Notes: generated from the sequence alone by a model not told the origin. Positions 54,101 to 61,960 are shown, counted from the first letter of the stretch. The stretch is 64,000 bases of DNA from CAVSUB01 sp963816725 (GCA_963816725.1 CAWFMC010000030.1:19923-83922), one strand, 5' to 3'. Numbers and translations: made by a program.

Positions 54101-54732
54101 GCGAGAAGACGCGTTCCAGCGACGGAGTGAATGGTCCCGCCATACCGCTGCACCTGCTCCGCCGCCCGGGTGTACAGGATGCGCATCTGACGATGGAGCA
54201 CACTGAGTTCAGCGCCACCTGCCGCCAGAGTGCAGCCGAGTAACGTGACGAGCTTCCGTTCGGCCCGGGGCGCACTCGGCGATTCCGCAGCGGGGCTCAG
54301 CCTCCAGTCATCCATCGATCCTGGCAGCGTCTCCGCAATCGCCTCAGTCGGCGCCGGCGCCGATTGTTCCGCCACCGTGCCGACAAACCGATAGCCGAAA
54401 CCCTTGCGGGTCTGAATGAGTTTCTGCCCGCGTCCATCGTCTCCGATGGCCCGACGGACGTGCTTGATACAGCTCTCGATTGTGGCGTCGCTGATGAATT
54501 GATCGGGCCACACGTGCGCGCACAGCTCGTCCTTCGTCACAGTACGGTCGCGATGCTCGATCAAGAACTCAAGGGCGTGGAACACCTTGGGTCGCAGCGG
54601 AGTCGCCAAGCCCGCGCGGTTGAGCAGGTAGGCCTGCGTGTCGAGCCGGCAGTCGGCGAACGCGTAACCGGGCGGTCTCTTCCGAGGGGAATCGAACGCG
54701 CCTGGTGCGGATGAACGCGTCCCTCTCGGCAC
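51124..54732 (-). CDS. Winged-helix / degenerate cyclase / AAA ATPase / TPR signalling regulator
   Basis: A 1,202-residue soluble regulator. An N-terminal OmpR-type winged helix (about 20-115, ending LIQTRKGFGYRFVG) is followed by a class III cyclase-like domain (about 155-330). Next is a STAND/AAA ATPase with the P-loop GEPGIGKSRL near residue 380 and the Walker B segment VIALEDMHWIDP. The last 600 residues are helical TPR-type repeats. In the cyclase-like part, the first metal Asp position reads LLGCTLAAGG and the second reads VAGTRLLAIFG, so neither Asp is present and cyclase activity is not expected. The protein may integrate a signal through the ATPase/TPR part and bind DNA through the winged helix. 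Start GTG 54732. Divergent from the secreted protein at 55003. Confidence 0.87.
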   Translation of the reverse strand: MPRGTRSSAPGAFDSPRKRPPGYAFADCRLDTQAYLLNRAGLATPLRPKVFHALEFLIEHRDRTVTKDELCAHVWPDQFISDATIESCIKHVRRAIGDDGRGQKLIQTRKGFGYRFVGTVAEQSAPAPTEAIAETLPGSMDDWRLSPAAESPSAPRAERKLVTLLGCTLAAGGAELSVLHRQMRILYTRAAEQVQRYGGTIHSVAGTRLLAIFGAPIALEHHARLALLAALQLQERFAAPCSDLGEESISACLALHTGFIVVGDIGDGRPSTIVGNLTAAVESLQEHCPPDVLLCSGATARLVRDDIRLEEVAPVSVPGEGDVLRTYIVTGPSLRHSSRSSIGVRTLSPFVGRGHELRTLHAVLDQVAAGRGQSVGIVGEPGIGKSRLLSEFSQGLRTDGPVTYLEGHCLSYTSTMPYSLVLEVLRADCTIASSDGDDVIAEKVHRTLGALELDGDRTAASLLHLLGVRSAIDLFSGTSPDTLKAQTFEALKQVWTGRRQRPPLVIALEDMHWIDPTSEEFVTTLVDSLPGAAVLLLATYRPGYRPPWVAKSYTTQLTLPPLSDPDSVQVVEAVLQHGTALPPLADAILAKAAGNPFFLEELAHMLVRRHIPADPSSDPSGTLLPSVDVDLPPTVEAVLAARIDRLSIEAKHLLQTAAVVGIDVPISLLRLVAHSTESAFNAHLAELQGAELLNESHRSRDTVYTFRHALTQDVAYGSLLSEHRKELHARILDALETLALNHDPAHDARPRLSYPRPEYLEQLAYHAARGDRWAEAAVYSRRAGEKAMARSAHREAVRYFEQAMHALAHVPETRDTREQAIDVRLALRSALHPCGELRRAMACVTEAQVLAEALDDRCRQAEVSVALSLHCYLSSAYSEAIAAATRVATLAPDSAIDQRLRATLHLAIAHQARGDYRPAIDCLSTMAAGLDETTGRTRWGELIPAVFVPAYLAACHAELGAFAEGTSMGNSALEIAEVVNHPMSRAFAAWGAGVVALRQGRLSTAAPVLERVVNACQDDRPAWFPLLAAALGATYTAAGRIDDARVMLKQALRLAVATEIADNETVCSIGLADAELRAGHLDEAEALADRALSLARAHGERGNEAYALHVLGEIVAHRVPIQRMPAEDHYVQSLALAETLGMQPLQAHCHVSLATLFASTGRRKLARTELSKAIEQYRAMKMNLWLGRCVQTRPTVLMTPFD

Positions 54733-55002
54733 GGTGGGTGTGCTTTCCGTCTTGACGATCGGTCGCCGATCGCATCTGACCGGCCGTGCCTGAACTACGA
54801 CCCCAGCCGGAGCCGAATGTCTGGTCGAACCCGGATCGACGTTGCTGCTGTGGTGTCAGCGCCGCTGCGGCGGCGAGTCTACCAGAACCAGCGGCTGGAT
54901 TCCGGCCAAATACCGGCTTCCGGCCAGGCAAATGTCAGGTCCCAACTCGTGTCTTCTGCCAGAGTCCCGATGTCAGACATCCCTCACCTAAGGAGAACGA
55001 AC

Positions 55003-55473
55003 ATGAAGCACGTGCTCGCGACCATTGCCATCGTACTGTGCGCCAGGGCGGGAGTTTTCGCAGCACCGCAGGGCCCGATCGAGGCAACCCACACCCCGAA
55101 ATGCACAGTGGCGACCTTGAAGGGGCGCTATCTATTTGGCGGGATCGCCACGCTGGTGCCGCCGGCTTCGGGAGGAGAGGCGCTGCTGGCGGTGGCCGGC
55201 TATCACGTGTTCAACGGCGACGGGACGGGGAAGGACTTCGTCGCCGCGAGCATCAACGGTCAAAGCATCGAGCGGCAGTTGTCGGAGCCGGACCGGAGCG
55301 TGTTCGACATCACGTACACGGTCAACCCCGATTGCTCGGGCACATACACCGTGGCAGATGGCGCGTCGTTTGGTTTGTTCGTGGCGCCCGGCGGTGAAGA
55401 GGTGATCGTGTTCGGGACCACGCCCGGGGTCGTTCTGGTGCAGGGTCCGAACCGGCGGGTGTCACCGAAATAG
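55003..55473 (+). CDS. Small secreted protein, unknown function
   Basis: A 156-residue protein with a signal peptide (1-21, ending FAAP). The mature part is beta-rich, with LKGRYLFGGIATLVPPA and a C-terminal TYTVNPDCSGTYTV segment that is seen in secreted hypothetical proteins of soil bacteria; two Cys could form a disulfide. I cannot name a family with certainty. AGGAG at 54991-54995 supports ATG 55003 over upstream in-frame codons. Divergent from the large winged-helix/ATPase regulator across 270 bp, so it may be under its control. Confidence 0.75.
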   Translation: MKHVLATIAIVLCARAGVFAAPQGPIEATHTPKCTVATLKGRYLFGGIATLVPPASGGEALLAVAGYHVFNGDGTGKDFVAASINGQSIERQLSEPDRSVFDITYTVNPDCSGTYTVADGASFGLFVAPGGEEVIVFGTTPGVVLVQGPNRRVSPK

Positions 55474-55708
55474 CACGCAAGCGGTGATGCTGCGAGCGGT
55501 GGCACGTCGGGATGCTGCCGCTCGAAGTAGTGCGGCTCCGGCGGGTTGATGCGATGCCGCCTGGAGCGGCATTCGCCGGACCTGTGACGCGGGAGTCGCG
55601 GAGCGGCCGACGGCCATTCCGGCCGCCTGAGCATGCCAACGGCATCGAGAGCCCCCCGAATCGACTCACGGCCGAACGGGGCGCTGCAATTTTATTGAAG
55701 GCTGAGGA

Positions 55709-55798
55709 TGGCGGAGAGAGTGGGATTCGAACCCACGGTAGAGTTTCCCCTACACACGCTTTCCAAGCGTGCTCCTTCAACCACTCGGACATCTCTCC
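55709..55798 (-). tRNA. tRNA-Ser (anticodon GGA)
   Basis: Reading the minus strand, the acceptor strand GGAGAGA (55798 down) pairs with TCTCTCC at 55719-55713. The anticodon loop CTTGGAAAG gives GGA, there is a long variable arm as in class II tRNA-Ser, and the T loop TTCGAAT is present. CCA is encoded (55711-55709). Length 90 with CCA. Confidence 0.95.
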
Positions 55799-55810
55799 GT
55801 GCAAGTGGAA

Positions 55811-56505
55811 TCAACAGTTTACCGGCAGGCGGCGATCCGCGCAAAACCAAACTGTGACGTGACTGTGACGTAAGGTCGTCGCCGACCTCGACGACCGTCT
55901 GAATCTCCGTCTCGTTTGCGCCGTCCCCATTGCCATCGCCATTATGCGCTGTCGCGCGCCGGGCGGCGTCCAAGGCGTCGAGCGCCTGGCGTTTCGCGTC
56001 GATGCGGATGTGCGAGTAGTGCTCCAGCATCCGACGCGACAGATGGCCGCTGATGGACTCCAGCACGTGTCCGCCACGCCCATCTCGGCCAGTTCGGTGA
56101 TCACCGTGTGTCGCAGGTCGTGGAACCGGAGCCCCGGCAGGCGCGCCGCGTCGCGTAGCGCGCGCCAGGCCGTGTCCCACTTCAGCATCGGGTTGGTGGC
56201 GTCGTAGCGGCCCCACTGGCACGCCGGCCAGAGGTAGTGCTCGGGCTCTGTGTGTCCGAGAAGATCCGCGCGCTCGAACATTCGCGCAGTCGCTTCGACG
56301 GCCGATGCGTTTAGCGGGATAACGCGGTGGCTCGTCTCGTTCTTGCTCCGTCGAACGTGCACGAGCCGCTTGACCAGATCCACATCGCAGCGGCGAAGGT
56401 GCTTCACCTCGACCGGCCGCATCGACGTGTTGGCGGCGACGACAGCTGCGCAATACACGTGCTCCCACTCTGCGTTCGACGCTTGTTGATGAACGCTCCG
56501 TTTGA
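55811..56505 (-). pseudogene. Tyrosine-type phage integrase, frameshifted and missing its N-terminus
   Basis: The catalytic domain is readable: Arg I in NTSMRPVEVKHL, the HxxR box in RFHDLRHTVITEL, then after a one-base deletion near 56070 the other frame continues HVLESISGHLSRRMLEHYSHIR with the catalytic Tyr. Homologous sequence starts abruptly near 56505 (WEHVYCAAVVAANTSMR), so the N-terminal core-binding domain is lost. It is transcribed toward tRNA-Ser, as is usual for elements integrated in tRNA genes. Confidence 0.75.
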
Positions 56506-56529
56506 TGAATAGTAGTGAACGCCTCGGAC

Positions 56530-56850
56530 TCAGTGCGGCTTCCGAGGCGTGATCTTGAAGGCCCGCAGACGTGATGCAGAGTGGTCGGATTGAGACCGAG
56601 GAGATCGGCGGCGCCGCCGGCGCTGTAAATACGACTGCGTGCGCTGGAGCGCCTTCATCAAATTCGCACGCTCGCGCTCTTGACTCCCGCGATCAGTCAG
56701 AATCGTGTCTGGCGTGTCACCCTCGGACCACGTGGTCGGTGACGCGGGCGCAGGCAGGTCTGCGAGTGCGATGTCGAGCCGAAGTCGGGCGCCTTTCGAG
56801 AGGATGACGGCGCGTTCGAGAACGTTTTGGAGCTCCCGGATCCGCGCGAG
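56530..56850 (-). pseudogene. 3' remnant of a sigma-54-dependent (NtrC/FhlA-type) regulator
   Basis: The visible part begins RIRELQNVLERAVILSKG, the end of a sigma-54 AAA+ domain, and runs into a damaged Fis-type helix-turn-helix. In one frame the expected RIYSAGGAADLLGLNPTTL can be read and in another the tail LRAFKITPRKPH, so two compensating frameshifts or base changes separate them. The ATPase core (GAFTGA loop) and sensory domain are missing. Confidence 0.55.
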
Positions 56851-56895
56851 CAGTGTCCGCGGAGCACATGAACAGGATGATTGGGGAGGCGTACG

Positions 56896-57813
56896 GTGAA
56901 GGCGATTGTGGTGACGGACCAGACTGCGGGAACGGCCGGCATGGCGCTCGTGGAGCGGCCCCAGCCGGAGGCGGCGATAAACGACGTCGTCGTTCGGGTT
57001 CATGCCTCGGGCTTCATCCCGACCGAGCTGACGTGGCCTTCGACCTGGACCGATCGCATCGGCCGTGACCGGACGCCGTCGATCCCAGGGCACGAACTGG
57101 CCGGAGTGGTCACGGCCCTCGGCTACGGTACGACGGGTCTCTCGGTGGGACAGCGCGTGTTCGGCCTCGCGGACTGGTATCGCGACGGCACTCTTGCGGA
57201 GTATCTGGCGATCGAAGCACGCAACGTCGCGCCGCTGCCGGGCGACGTCGACTTTACGGTGGGCGCGAGCTTGCCGATCTCGGGCTTGACCGCCTGGCAG
57301 GGACTGTTCGACCATGGCCGCCTTCAGGCGGGGCAGAGCGTCTTGGCGCACGGCGCGGCCGGCGCCGTCGGGTCGATGGTGGTGCAACTTGCACGACAGG
57401 CCGGCGCCTACGTCATCGGCACCGGACGCGGTGCCGACCGTCAGGCGGTGCTCGACTTTGGCGCGAAGGCGTTCGTCGATCTCGAGCACGACGTCCTCGA
57501 AGACGTCGGCCGAGTCGATATGGTGTTCGATGTCATCGGCGGTGACATCGGGAAGCGGTCCGCAGGCCTGGTTCGAGCCGGCGGAACGCTGGTGTCGATC
57601 GTCGGGCCCGCCGAGGCGCGGCCTGCCGATGGCCTCGCGGTCGCCTTCGTTGTCGAATCGGCTCGTGACCAATTGAGCGAGATCGTCCAGCGCGTGCGGG
57701 ACGGACGACTGCGGACGAACATCGGCACCGTCTCGACCCTCGACGATGCGGTCGCCGCCTTCAACCCGACGACGCGGATCAAGGGGAAGACGATTATCCG
57801 CGTTCGTCCGTGA
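56896..57813 (+). CDS. Zinc-less NADPH:quinone-reductase-like (MDR) oxidoreductase
   Basis: A 305-residue medium-chain dehydrogenase/reductase of the quinone oxidoreductase type. The GroES-like N-terminal domain (about 1-110) has PSIPGHELAGVV; the Rossmann domain has AHGAAGAVGSMVVQLAR with the AxxGxxG motif. The catalytic-zinc Cys and second ligands are lacking, as in quinone and enoyl reductases. Start GTG 56896 is preceded by GGGGAGG 6 bp upstream. It is the only intact protein gene between the two tRNA-Ser halves, so it is probably cargo of the integrated element. Substrate not predictable. Confidence 0.85.
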   Translation: MKAIVVTDQTAGTAGMALVERPQPEAAINDVVVRVHASGFIPTELTWPSTWTDRIGRDRTPSIPGHELAGVVTALGYGTTGLSVGQRVFGLADWYRDGTLAEYLAIEARNVAPLPGDVDFTVGASLPISGLTAWQGLFDHGRLQAGQSVLAHGAAGAVGSMVVQLARQAGAYVIGTGRGADRQAVLDFGAKAFVDLEHDVLEDVGRVDMVFDVIGGDIGKRSAGLVRAGGTLVSIVGPAEARPADGLAVAFVVESARDQLSEIVQRVRDGRLRTNIGTVSTLDDAVAAFNPTTRIKGKTIIRVRP

Positions 57814-58448
57814 GGACTCGGGGAGCGAGCGGTTCTCCAGAGGCCGACGGCCTGAGGCGTGGCCCAGGTGCCACAGACCCAGGTAGTGGTCTAAGCGGCG
57901 GATTCGATGGACGCACAAAAGCACACCGAGAAACATCGCCGCGTACCGCGGCAAGTGGCGCTGAGAACTGTGAAACTGTGTAAGGTCACCCCGAAAACAC
58001 TGACAAACAGCGACGTTTACGGGTTCACATCGAGCGGCATTCTGCGGCGGGAAGTCGTTGGATCGATTGCGCGAAGAGGTGTTTCAGTATCACTCGGTGC
58101 AGCTCGCCGGATTCGCGTTGTCCAAGCGTGCTCAATCGACCACTCTGACATCTCTCCGTTTAGAATCGACGATTTGCAGACGGCCCGGCTCTGATTATCG
58201 CAAAACGCTCTTCAAAACCTAATGTTCCGCGCTGCGGTTTGTATTCAGTCGGTTGCGTGCTACCACCACGCGGCGAATCGCAGAAATTGTGTAAGACCTG
58301 CAATGTTGCTGGTTGACTTACGGCGATTTGGTTGAGGTGGGTCGATTGTGGAATGTTCGAGGTTGACGGTCTCAGCGCCTTGACGTTGACGGATCGCACT
58401 CGGTGGACGCTTTCCTTTGAACGTTTCTCACCCGCCGGCGAACGAGTT
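57814..58448. other. Intergenic stretch, mostly non-coding
   Basis: 635 bp with a lower G+C than the rest of the window. It contains the duplicated tRNA-Ser half at 58121-58159. The short open frames here look like translated tRNA sequence or noise, and no Shine-Dalgarno-supported gene is seen. Confidence 0.5.
58121..58159 (-). other. Duplicated 5' half of tRNA-Ser(GGA), probable attachment-site half
   Basis: On the minus strand the sequence reads ACGGAGAGATGTC then a D arm and CACGCTTGGA, stopping after the anticodon. Compared with 55800-55762 there are four differences in 39 bases. Two are a compensating change in the D stem (C-G becomes A-T) and two are in the D loop, which shows this half once belonged to a working tRNA-Ser. 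Beyond the anticodon the sequences diverge completely. Confidence 0.65.
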
Positions 58449-58910
58449 TCAGTCGGCGACGAGTCGATAAAGAATCCAGACCGCGAGAATCGTGATGATT
58501 GTCAACTGCCTCCAGGCGCGTCCAGGAGCGGCCTGGATAGCGTACGACATCATCTTGATTGGCGAAATTGCTCCCGGACGCGGAAGTTGATCCGGGCCGA
58601 GCGGCTCCGAAAACTCGTGGAAGTACGTTTGGATCAGCGTCATTCCGGCCCAGAGGCCCACGGCAAAGCTCACGTACTCCGTCCGGCCGCTTGCAAAGAG
58701 CAGTGTGACCAGGACGATCACGATGGTCAGCAGAAGAATATCCGAAACATTCGTGGCGCTGTTCTTGGTCCCATACTGCGAATCGAGCATCCGCCGGCGG
58801 GTTGCGTACGGAACGAGGAAGAACACAGCGAATTTGACGAGCGCCTGCAGCATCAGCACGCCGATGACAACCCGCAGAATCACTGTTGTCGATGACGGAA
58901 TTTCCTCCAT
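58449..58910 (-). CDS. Small integral membrane protein, unknown function
   Basis: A 153-residue protein with four predicted TM helices (for example VILRVVIGVLMLQALVKFAVFF and DILLLTIVIVLVTLLFA). A cytoplasmic or periplasmic loop holds QTYFHEFSEP. I do not recognise the family. It overlaps the end of the upstream epimerase-like gene by 31 bp and ends the five-gene operon. ATG 58910 has no convincing Shine-Dalgarno, which fits translational coupling through the overlap. Confidence 0.65.
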   Translation of the reverse strand: MEEIPSSTTVILRVVIGVLMLQALVKFAVFFLVPYATRRRMLDSQYGTKNSATNVSDILLLTIVIVLVTLLFASGRTEYVSFAVGLWAGMTLIQTYFHEFSEPLGPDQLPRPGAISPIKMMSYAIQAAPGRAWRQLTIITILAVWILYRLVAD

Positions 58911-59821
58911 GCCGCAGCGGCGCCAATTGCCTGACCCAAACCCTCGCTGTAGCTGGGGTACGTCGGCGTCCAGCCAAGCTCTCGTCGTGCTTTCTGATTG
59001 GAGAGCGTCAGCCGGCGTTCGAATAACCGTGCGAGATAAGGACTAACGAGCCGCAGGAGCCAGGCCGGGACGGTGAACGGCGGTGGCGAGTCAGTTGCCG
59101 TGGCAAGTTCGCTGACGAACTCGCTGAAGCTGACCGGCCGGTCGTCCACGATGTCGTAGGTACCGCCTGACGACCCGTGGTCCAGTGCTGCCTGCGTCGC
59201 CGACACAGCATCGTCGATGTGAATGTACGGCAGCTGTCCACGGTCGTGGCGAACGCGCGGCAGCCGTCGCTTCCGAATCAGCGCGATCAATTCGTCGGTC
59301 GACGACGTACCCAGCCCGTAGAAAAGTCCGTACCGCAGGACGAGTCCCTCGATAGCGCCGCGGTGCGCGGCCCCGACAATCTGTGCCTCCATCGACTTGA
59401 CGGCTCGCGTCGCAGGGTCGTCCGCGCCGTCGGACCTTCCAGCCGACTCCGACCCAAGGATCGCGAAAGAGCCGGCGATGATGCGCCGCGACCCCGCAGC
59501 GATGGCGGCGCGTAGCAGATTCCGAGTGCCCTGCTCCCGAAGCCGGTTGGTGGGCACGAGGTCGCTGCTACGGCGGACGCCGCCTTTGGGCAAAGCCGTC
59601 AATTCGTGAATCACATGCGTCGGCGCGACCTCTCGTAGAACTGCATCGAGGGCTGCCGCGTCGAAGGCGTCGACGACGACCGGTGCCGCACCGAGGCCGC
59701 GCAACATCGGGACCTTCTGCGGCGTTCGTGTGCTCGCGACGACATCATGGCCGGCTTTTACCAGTGCACGGACGAGCGGCACCCCGATCGTCCCTGATCC
59801 ACCCGCAACGAACACCTTCAT
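58880..59821 (-). CDS. NAD(P)-dependent epimerase/dehydratase family protein
   Basis: A 313-residue extended SDR. The glycine motif GGSGTIGVPLV lies at residues 7-17, the catalytic Tyr-Lys pair is replaced by a region with GLVLRYGLFYG, and YDIVDDRPVSFSEFV follows. It lacks a clean YxxxK motif, so activity may differ from classic epimerases. The gene follows the alpha/beta hydrolase gene by 3 bp and overlaps the small membrane protein gene by 31 bp. Role: conversion of a sugar or small molecule within the operon's pathway, not further predictable. Confidence 0.82.
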   Translation of the reverse strand: MKVFVAGGSGTIGVPLVRALVKAGHDVVASTRTPQKVPMLRGLGAAPVVVDAFDAAALDAVLREVAPTHVIHELTALPKGGVRRSSDLVPTNRLREQGTRNLLRAAIAAGSRRIIAGSFAILGSESAGRSDGADDPATRAVKSMEAQIVGAAHRGAIEGLVLRYGLFYGLGTSSTDELIALIRKRRLPRVRHDRGQLPYIHIDDAVSATQAALDHGSSGGTYDIVDDRPVSFSEFVSELATATDSPPPFTVPAWLLRLVSPYLARLFERRLTLSNQKARRELGWTPTYPSYSEGLGQAIGAAAAWRKFRHRQQ

Positions 59822-59824
59822 ACG

Positions 59825-60901
59825 TCACCTGCGCTTCAGGCCAGTGAGAGACCGCAGTTCTTCGATGAGAGTTGTGTTGAACAGCGTGGGTTCTTCAAAA
59901 GGCACGTTGTGTGCCGAGTGGTCGAACCACACCAGACGTTTGACCGGGGCGCGCAGGCGATCGAAGTACGACGCGCTGATCGTGGCGTCGAGATGCCGAT
60001 CGTAGCGGCCGAGGAAAAAAGCGACAGGCACGTTCAGTGCGGGAACCGCCGATCTCAGGTCCAGGCGGAGCAGTTCGTCGTTCATCGCAGCCAGAGACAC
60101 GTCGTTTCCCTGGATGATTGACCTGATTTCCCAGGGCGTGACCATGCCCGCCACGACGGCGCGAATCATCAGCCACAGGCGGTGCGGCTCGTTGTGGTAG
60201 ATCCCGCCGTACCTTTGTACCAACTTTTCAAACGCCAATGCGGTTCGCGAGGTCGCGAAAGGCGGGCTCCCGATGCGGCGCGCCTCTGTCAGGGTTCTCT
60301 GATCCTTACGCCGCGCCGCCTCGTTGATGACGAAGTGGTACTCGGACTGTTCCGCCTCCTTACGCGACACGAGCGGATTGACGGCCACCAGCCCAAAGAC
60401 TTTGCCTGGATGCGCGGCGGCATACAACAAACCCAGGGCAGCTCCCCACGAATGGCCGACGAGGATGATCTTGTCGGTCGACAGCGAGGCGCGCAGGTGA
60501 TCGACGATGCGGTCGAGATCCGCGACGTGTTGAGCGATGGTCAAGCGGTTAGGATCCGCCGCCGGATCGAACGATCGGCCGGCGCCGCGCTGGTCCCAGT
60601 AGGCCACGACAAATCGGTTCTCCAATTCCGAATTGAAATACCGGAACAGCGGCCGCTCGGCTCCGCCCGGGCCGCCATGCAGCCAGAGCAGCACAGGCGC
60701 TGCGCTGTCGGCGCCCCGAACGAGGACATAAAGTTTCGCGTCTTGAACGCGCACGTATTCGGAGCGATGGACCTCTGTCCGATCCGCACTTGCAACGCCG
60801 ATTGTTGTGAGGCAATCGGATAGTAGCGGCGTGGTCGCCACGACAGCGATCAGCGCACCGAGCCGGCAGACAGCGCGCCATGGCATGCCGGATGCGATCA
60901 C
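59825..60901 (-). CDS. Alpha/beta hydrolase (proline-iminopeptidase-like), probably exported
   Basis: A 358-residue protein if the start is GTG 60901, which overlaps the methyltransferase stop (GTGA) and follows GGGGGAG. ATG 60886 is an alternative. A hydrophobic segment near the start (RLGALIAVVATTPLL, then LSDC) suggests an exported or lipid-anchored enzyme. The core has HGGPGG, WDQRGAGRS, the nucleophile GHSWGAALG (Ser151), then GRYDRH and a C-terminal His in DHSAHNVPFE. This is the prolyl-aminopeptidase-type alpha/beta hydrolase subgroup, but haloalkane, epoxide or ester substrates are equally possible. Third gene of the five-gene operon. Confidence 0.84.
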   Translation of the reverse strand: MIASGMPWRAVCRLGALIAVVATTPLLSDCLTTIGVASADRTEVHRSEYVRVQDAKLYVLVRGADSAAPVLLWLHGGPGGAERPLFRYFNSELENRFVVAYWDQRGAGRSFDPAADPNRLTIAQHVADLDRIVDHLRASLSTDKIILVGHSWGAALGLLYAAAHPGKVFGLVAVNPLVSRKEAEQSEYHFVINEAARRKDQRTLTEARRIGSPPFATSRTALAFEKLVQRYGGIYHNEPHRLWLMIRAVVAGMVTPWEIRSIIQGNDVSLAAMNDELLRLDLRSAVPALNVPVAFFLGRYDRHLDATISASYFDRLRAPVKRLVWFDHSAHNVPFEEPTLFNTTLIEELRSLTGLKRR

Positions 60902-61542
60902 CGGCTCCCCCGGGTTCCCGCAGCGCAGACAATCACCCCCGGCCATGCCGGCTTTTCGTCGACCGTGCAGTTGATGAATCCGGCGTCGCCCATCGCGGCC
61001 GCCAAGTTGCGGACGATTGTTCTAGCGGCCCGGTTCGTGCCGCCCTTCCACATCGGCTGGATGGAGAACAGCGCCAGGCCGCTGGGGCGCAGCACTCGAT
61101 GAACCTCGCGTAAATCGTAGAGCAGCGCGCGCGAGAACTGGATGGAATTAGTTCCACACGCTTTGTTGAAGTGGCGATCCGGGTACGGAATCGCGCTCGT
61201 CGACGCGAGTTGGATGTCAACACGCCCGCGGCGAATCGCCTCGCGATTCCGACGCACGGCCTGATGCACCATCAATTCGAACGGATCGATCCCGGCGACG
61301 AACCCCCTCATCGCGATTTTCGCGATGTCGCGAAGCGCGACGCCAGGGCCACAGCCGATTTCGAGCACGCGATCGCGTGCCTGCAGGTCGAGACGCGACA
61401 GCGTCCACCGATTCCTGGTCCGGTGCGTCCACGCCATCGAATAGCCGATCAGGGTGCTCCAGAGGCCTCGCGGGCAGCCGAATCGGCCCTGCTCCGCTGC
61501 GGCATACGTCCGGTCGTCCAGCAGTTGTTCGCTATGCATCAT
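60898..61542 (-). CDS. Class I SAM-dependent methyltransferase
   Basis: A 214-residue methyltransferase. Motif I is RVLEIGCGPGVALRDIA, followed by FVAGIDPFELM for the ribose contact, and REVHRVLRPSGLALFSIQP as motif III, matching the Methyltransf_11/ubiquinone-type family. The start ATG 61542 lies 5 bp after the stop of the NTF2-like gene, and its own stop overlaps the hydrolase start by 4 bp, so it is tightly coupled. The substrate is probably a small molecule; nothing in the sequence identifies it. Confidence 0.87.
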   Translation of the reverse strand: MMHSEQLLDDRTYAAAEQGRFGCPRGLWSTLIGYSMAWTHRTRNRWTLSRLDLQARDRVLEIGCGPGVALRDIAKIAMRGFVAGIDPFELMVHQAVRRNREAIRRGRVDIQLASTSAIPYPDRHFNKACGTNSIQFSRALLYDLREVHRVLRPSGLALFSIQPMWKGGTNRAARTIVRNLAAAMGDAGFINCTVDEKPAWPGVIVCAAGTRGSR

Positions 61543-61546
61543 GGGC

Positions 61547-61960
61547 CTACCCAATCCCCGCACACGACCCGTGCGCGACGACAGTCGACGTATCCGCAAG
61601 GATTCGCCAGCTGCCTTCCGCGTGCCGTTTCCAGATCGCCACGAACCAGACGACGGTCGGCTCGCCGGCCTCGGTCCTGAGGCTGACGGTTCCTTGCAGA
61701 TAGGCGAGGTCGCCACACGTGTCGTATTGGTCCGCGTGCACCGTCCGGCGGACTCCGCTCCGCTGTGCGCCCGCGCAGGCTTCGCGCCAGAATTGCGCGA
61801 TCGCTCGGCGGCCAATCACGCAGCTGTCGCCGGCCACCAGCATCGCGTCATCCGTGTACACCGCCGCCATCGACGCCGATTGGCCGCGATCGAAGGCGAC
61901 GTCCCATGCACGCACGAACTGCTCGATATCGTGCCACTCGAATGTTGTGAGCAAGTTCAC
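61547..61960 (-). CDS. NTF2-like (SgcJ/DUF4440-type) protein
   Basis: A 137-residue cone-shaped fold protein of the SnoaL/DUF4440/SgcJ group: IEQFVRAWDVAFDRGQSASMAAVYTDDAM, then the strand segments GDLAYLQGTVSL and VVWFVAIWKRHAEGSWRILAD. Such proteins include small-molecule cyclases, isomerases and carrier domains, or non-enzymatic binding proteins. The start is GTG 61960, preceded by GGAAAGGAG. It is the first gene of the operon 61960-58449, whose order is NTF2-like, methyltransferase, alpha/beta hydrolase, epimerase-like and membrane protein. Confidence 0.82.
   Translation of the reverse strand: MNLLTTFEWHDIEQFVRAWDVAFDRGQSASMAAVYTDDAMLVAGDSCVIGRRAIAQFWREACAGAQRSGVRRTVHADQYDTCGDLAYLQGTVSLRTEAGEPTVVWFVAIWKRHAEGSWRILADTSTVVAHGSCAGIG

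Larger units (their letters stand above)
55762..58159. mobile_element. Remnant of an element integrated in tRNA-Ser
   Basis: The 5' half of tRNA-Ser (55762-55800, up to the anticodon) is repeated at 58121-58159 in the same orientation with 35 of 39 identical bases. Between the two copies lie a broken tyrosine integrase next to the intact tRNA, a broken sigma-54 regulator and one intact oxidoreductase gene. This is the layout of an integrative element inserted at the anticodon loop, with the intact tRNA rebuilt from the element's 5' half. Much of the element must have been lost; no transfer genes remain. Confidence 0.55.

Noticed and set aside
55512..55862. A 116-codon frame covering the tRNA-Ser gene
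   Set aside because: Most of it is translated antisense tRNA sequence (the HAFQACSFNHSDISP segment). The similar frame at 57907-58194 has the same cause around the tRNA half.
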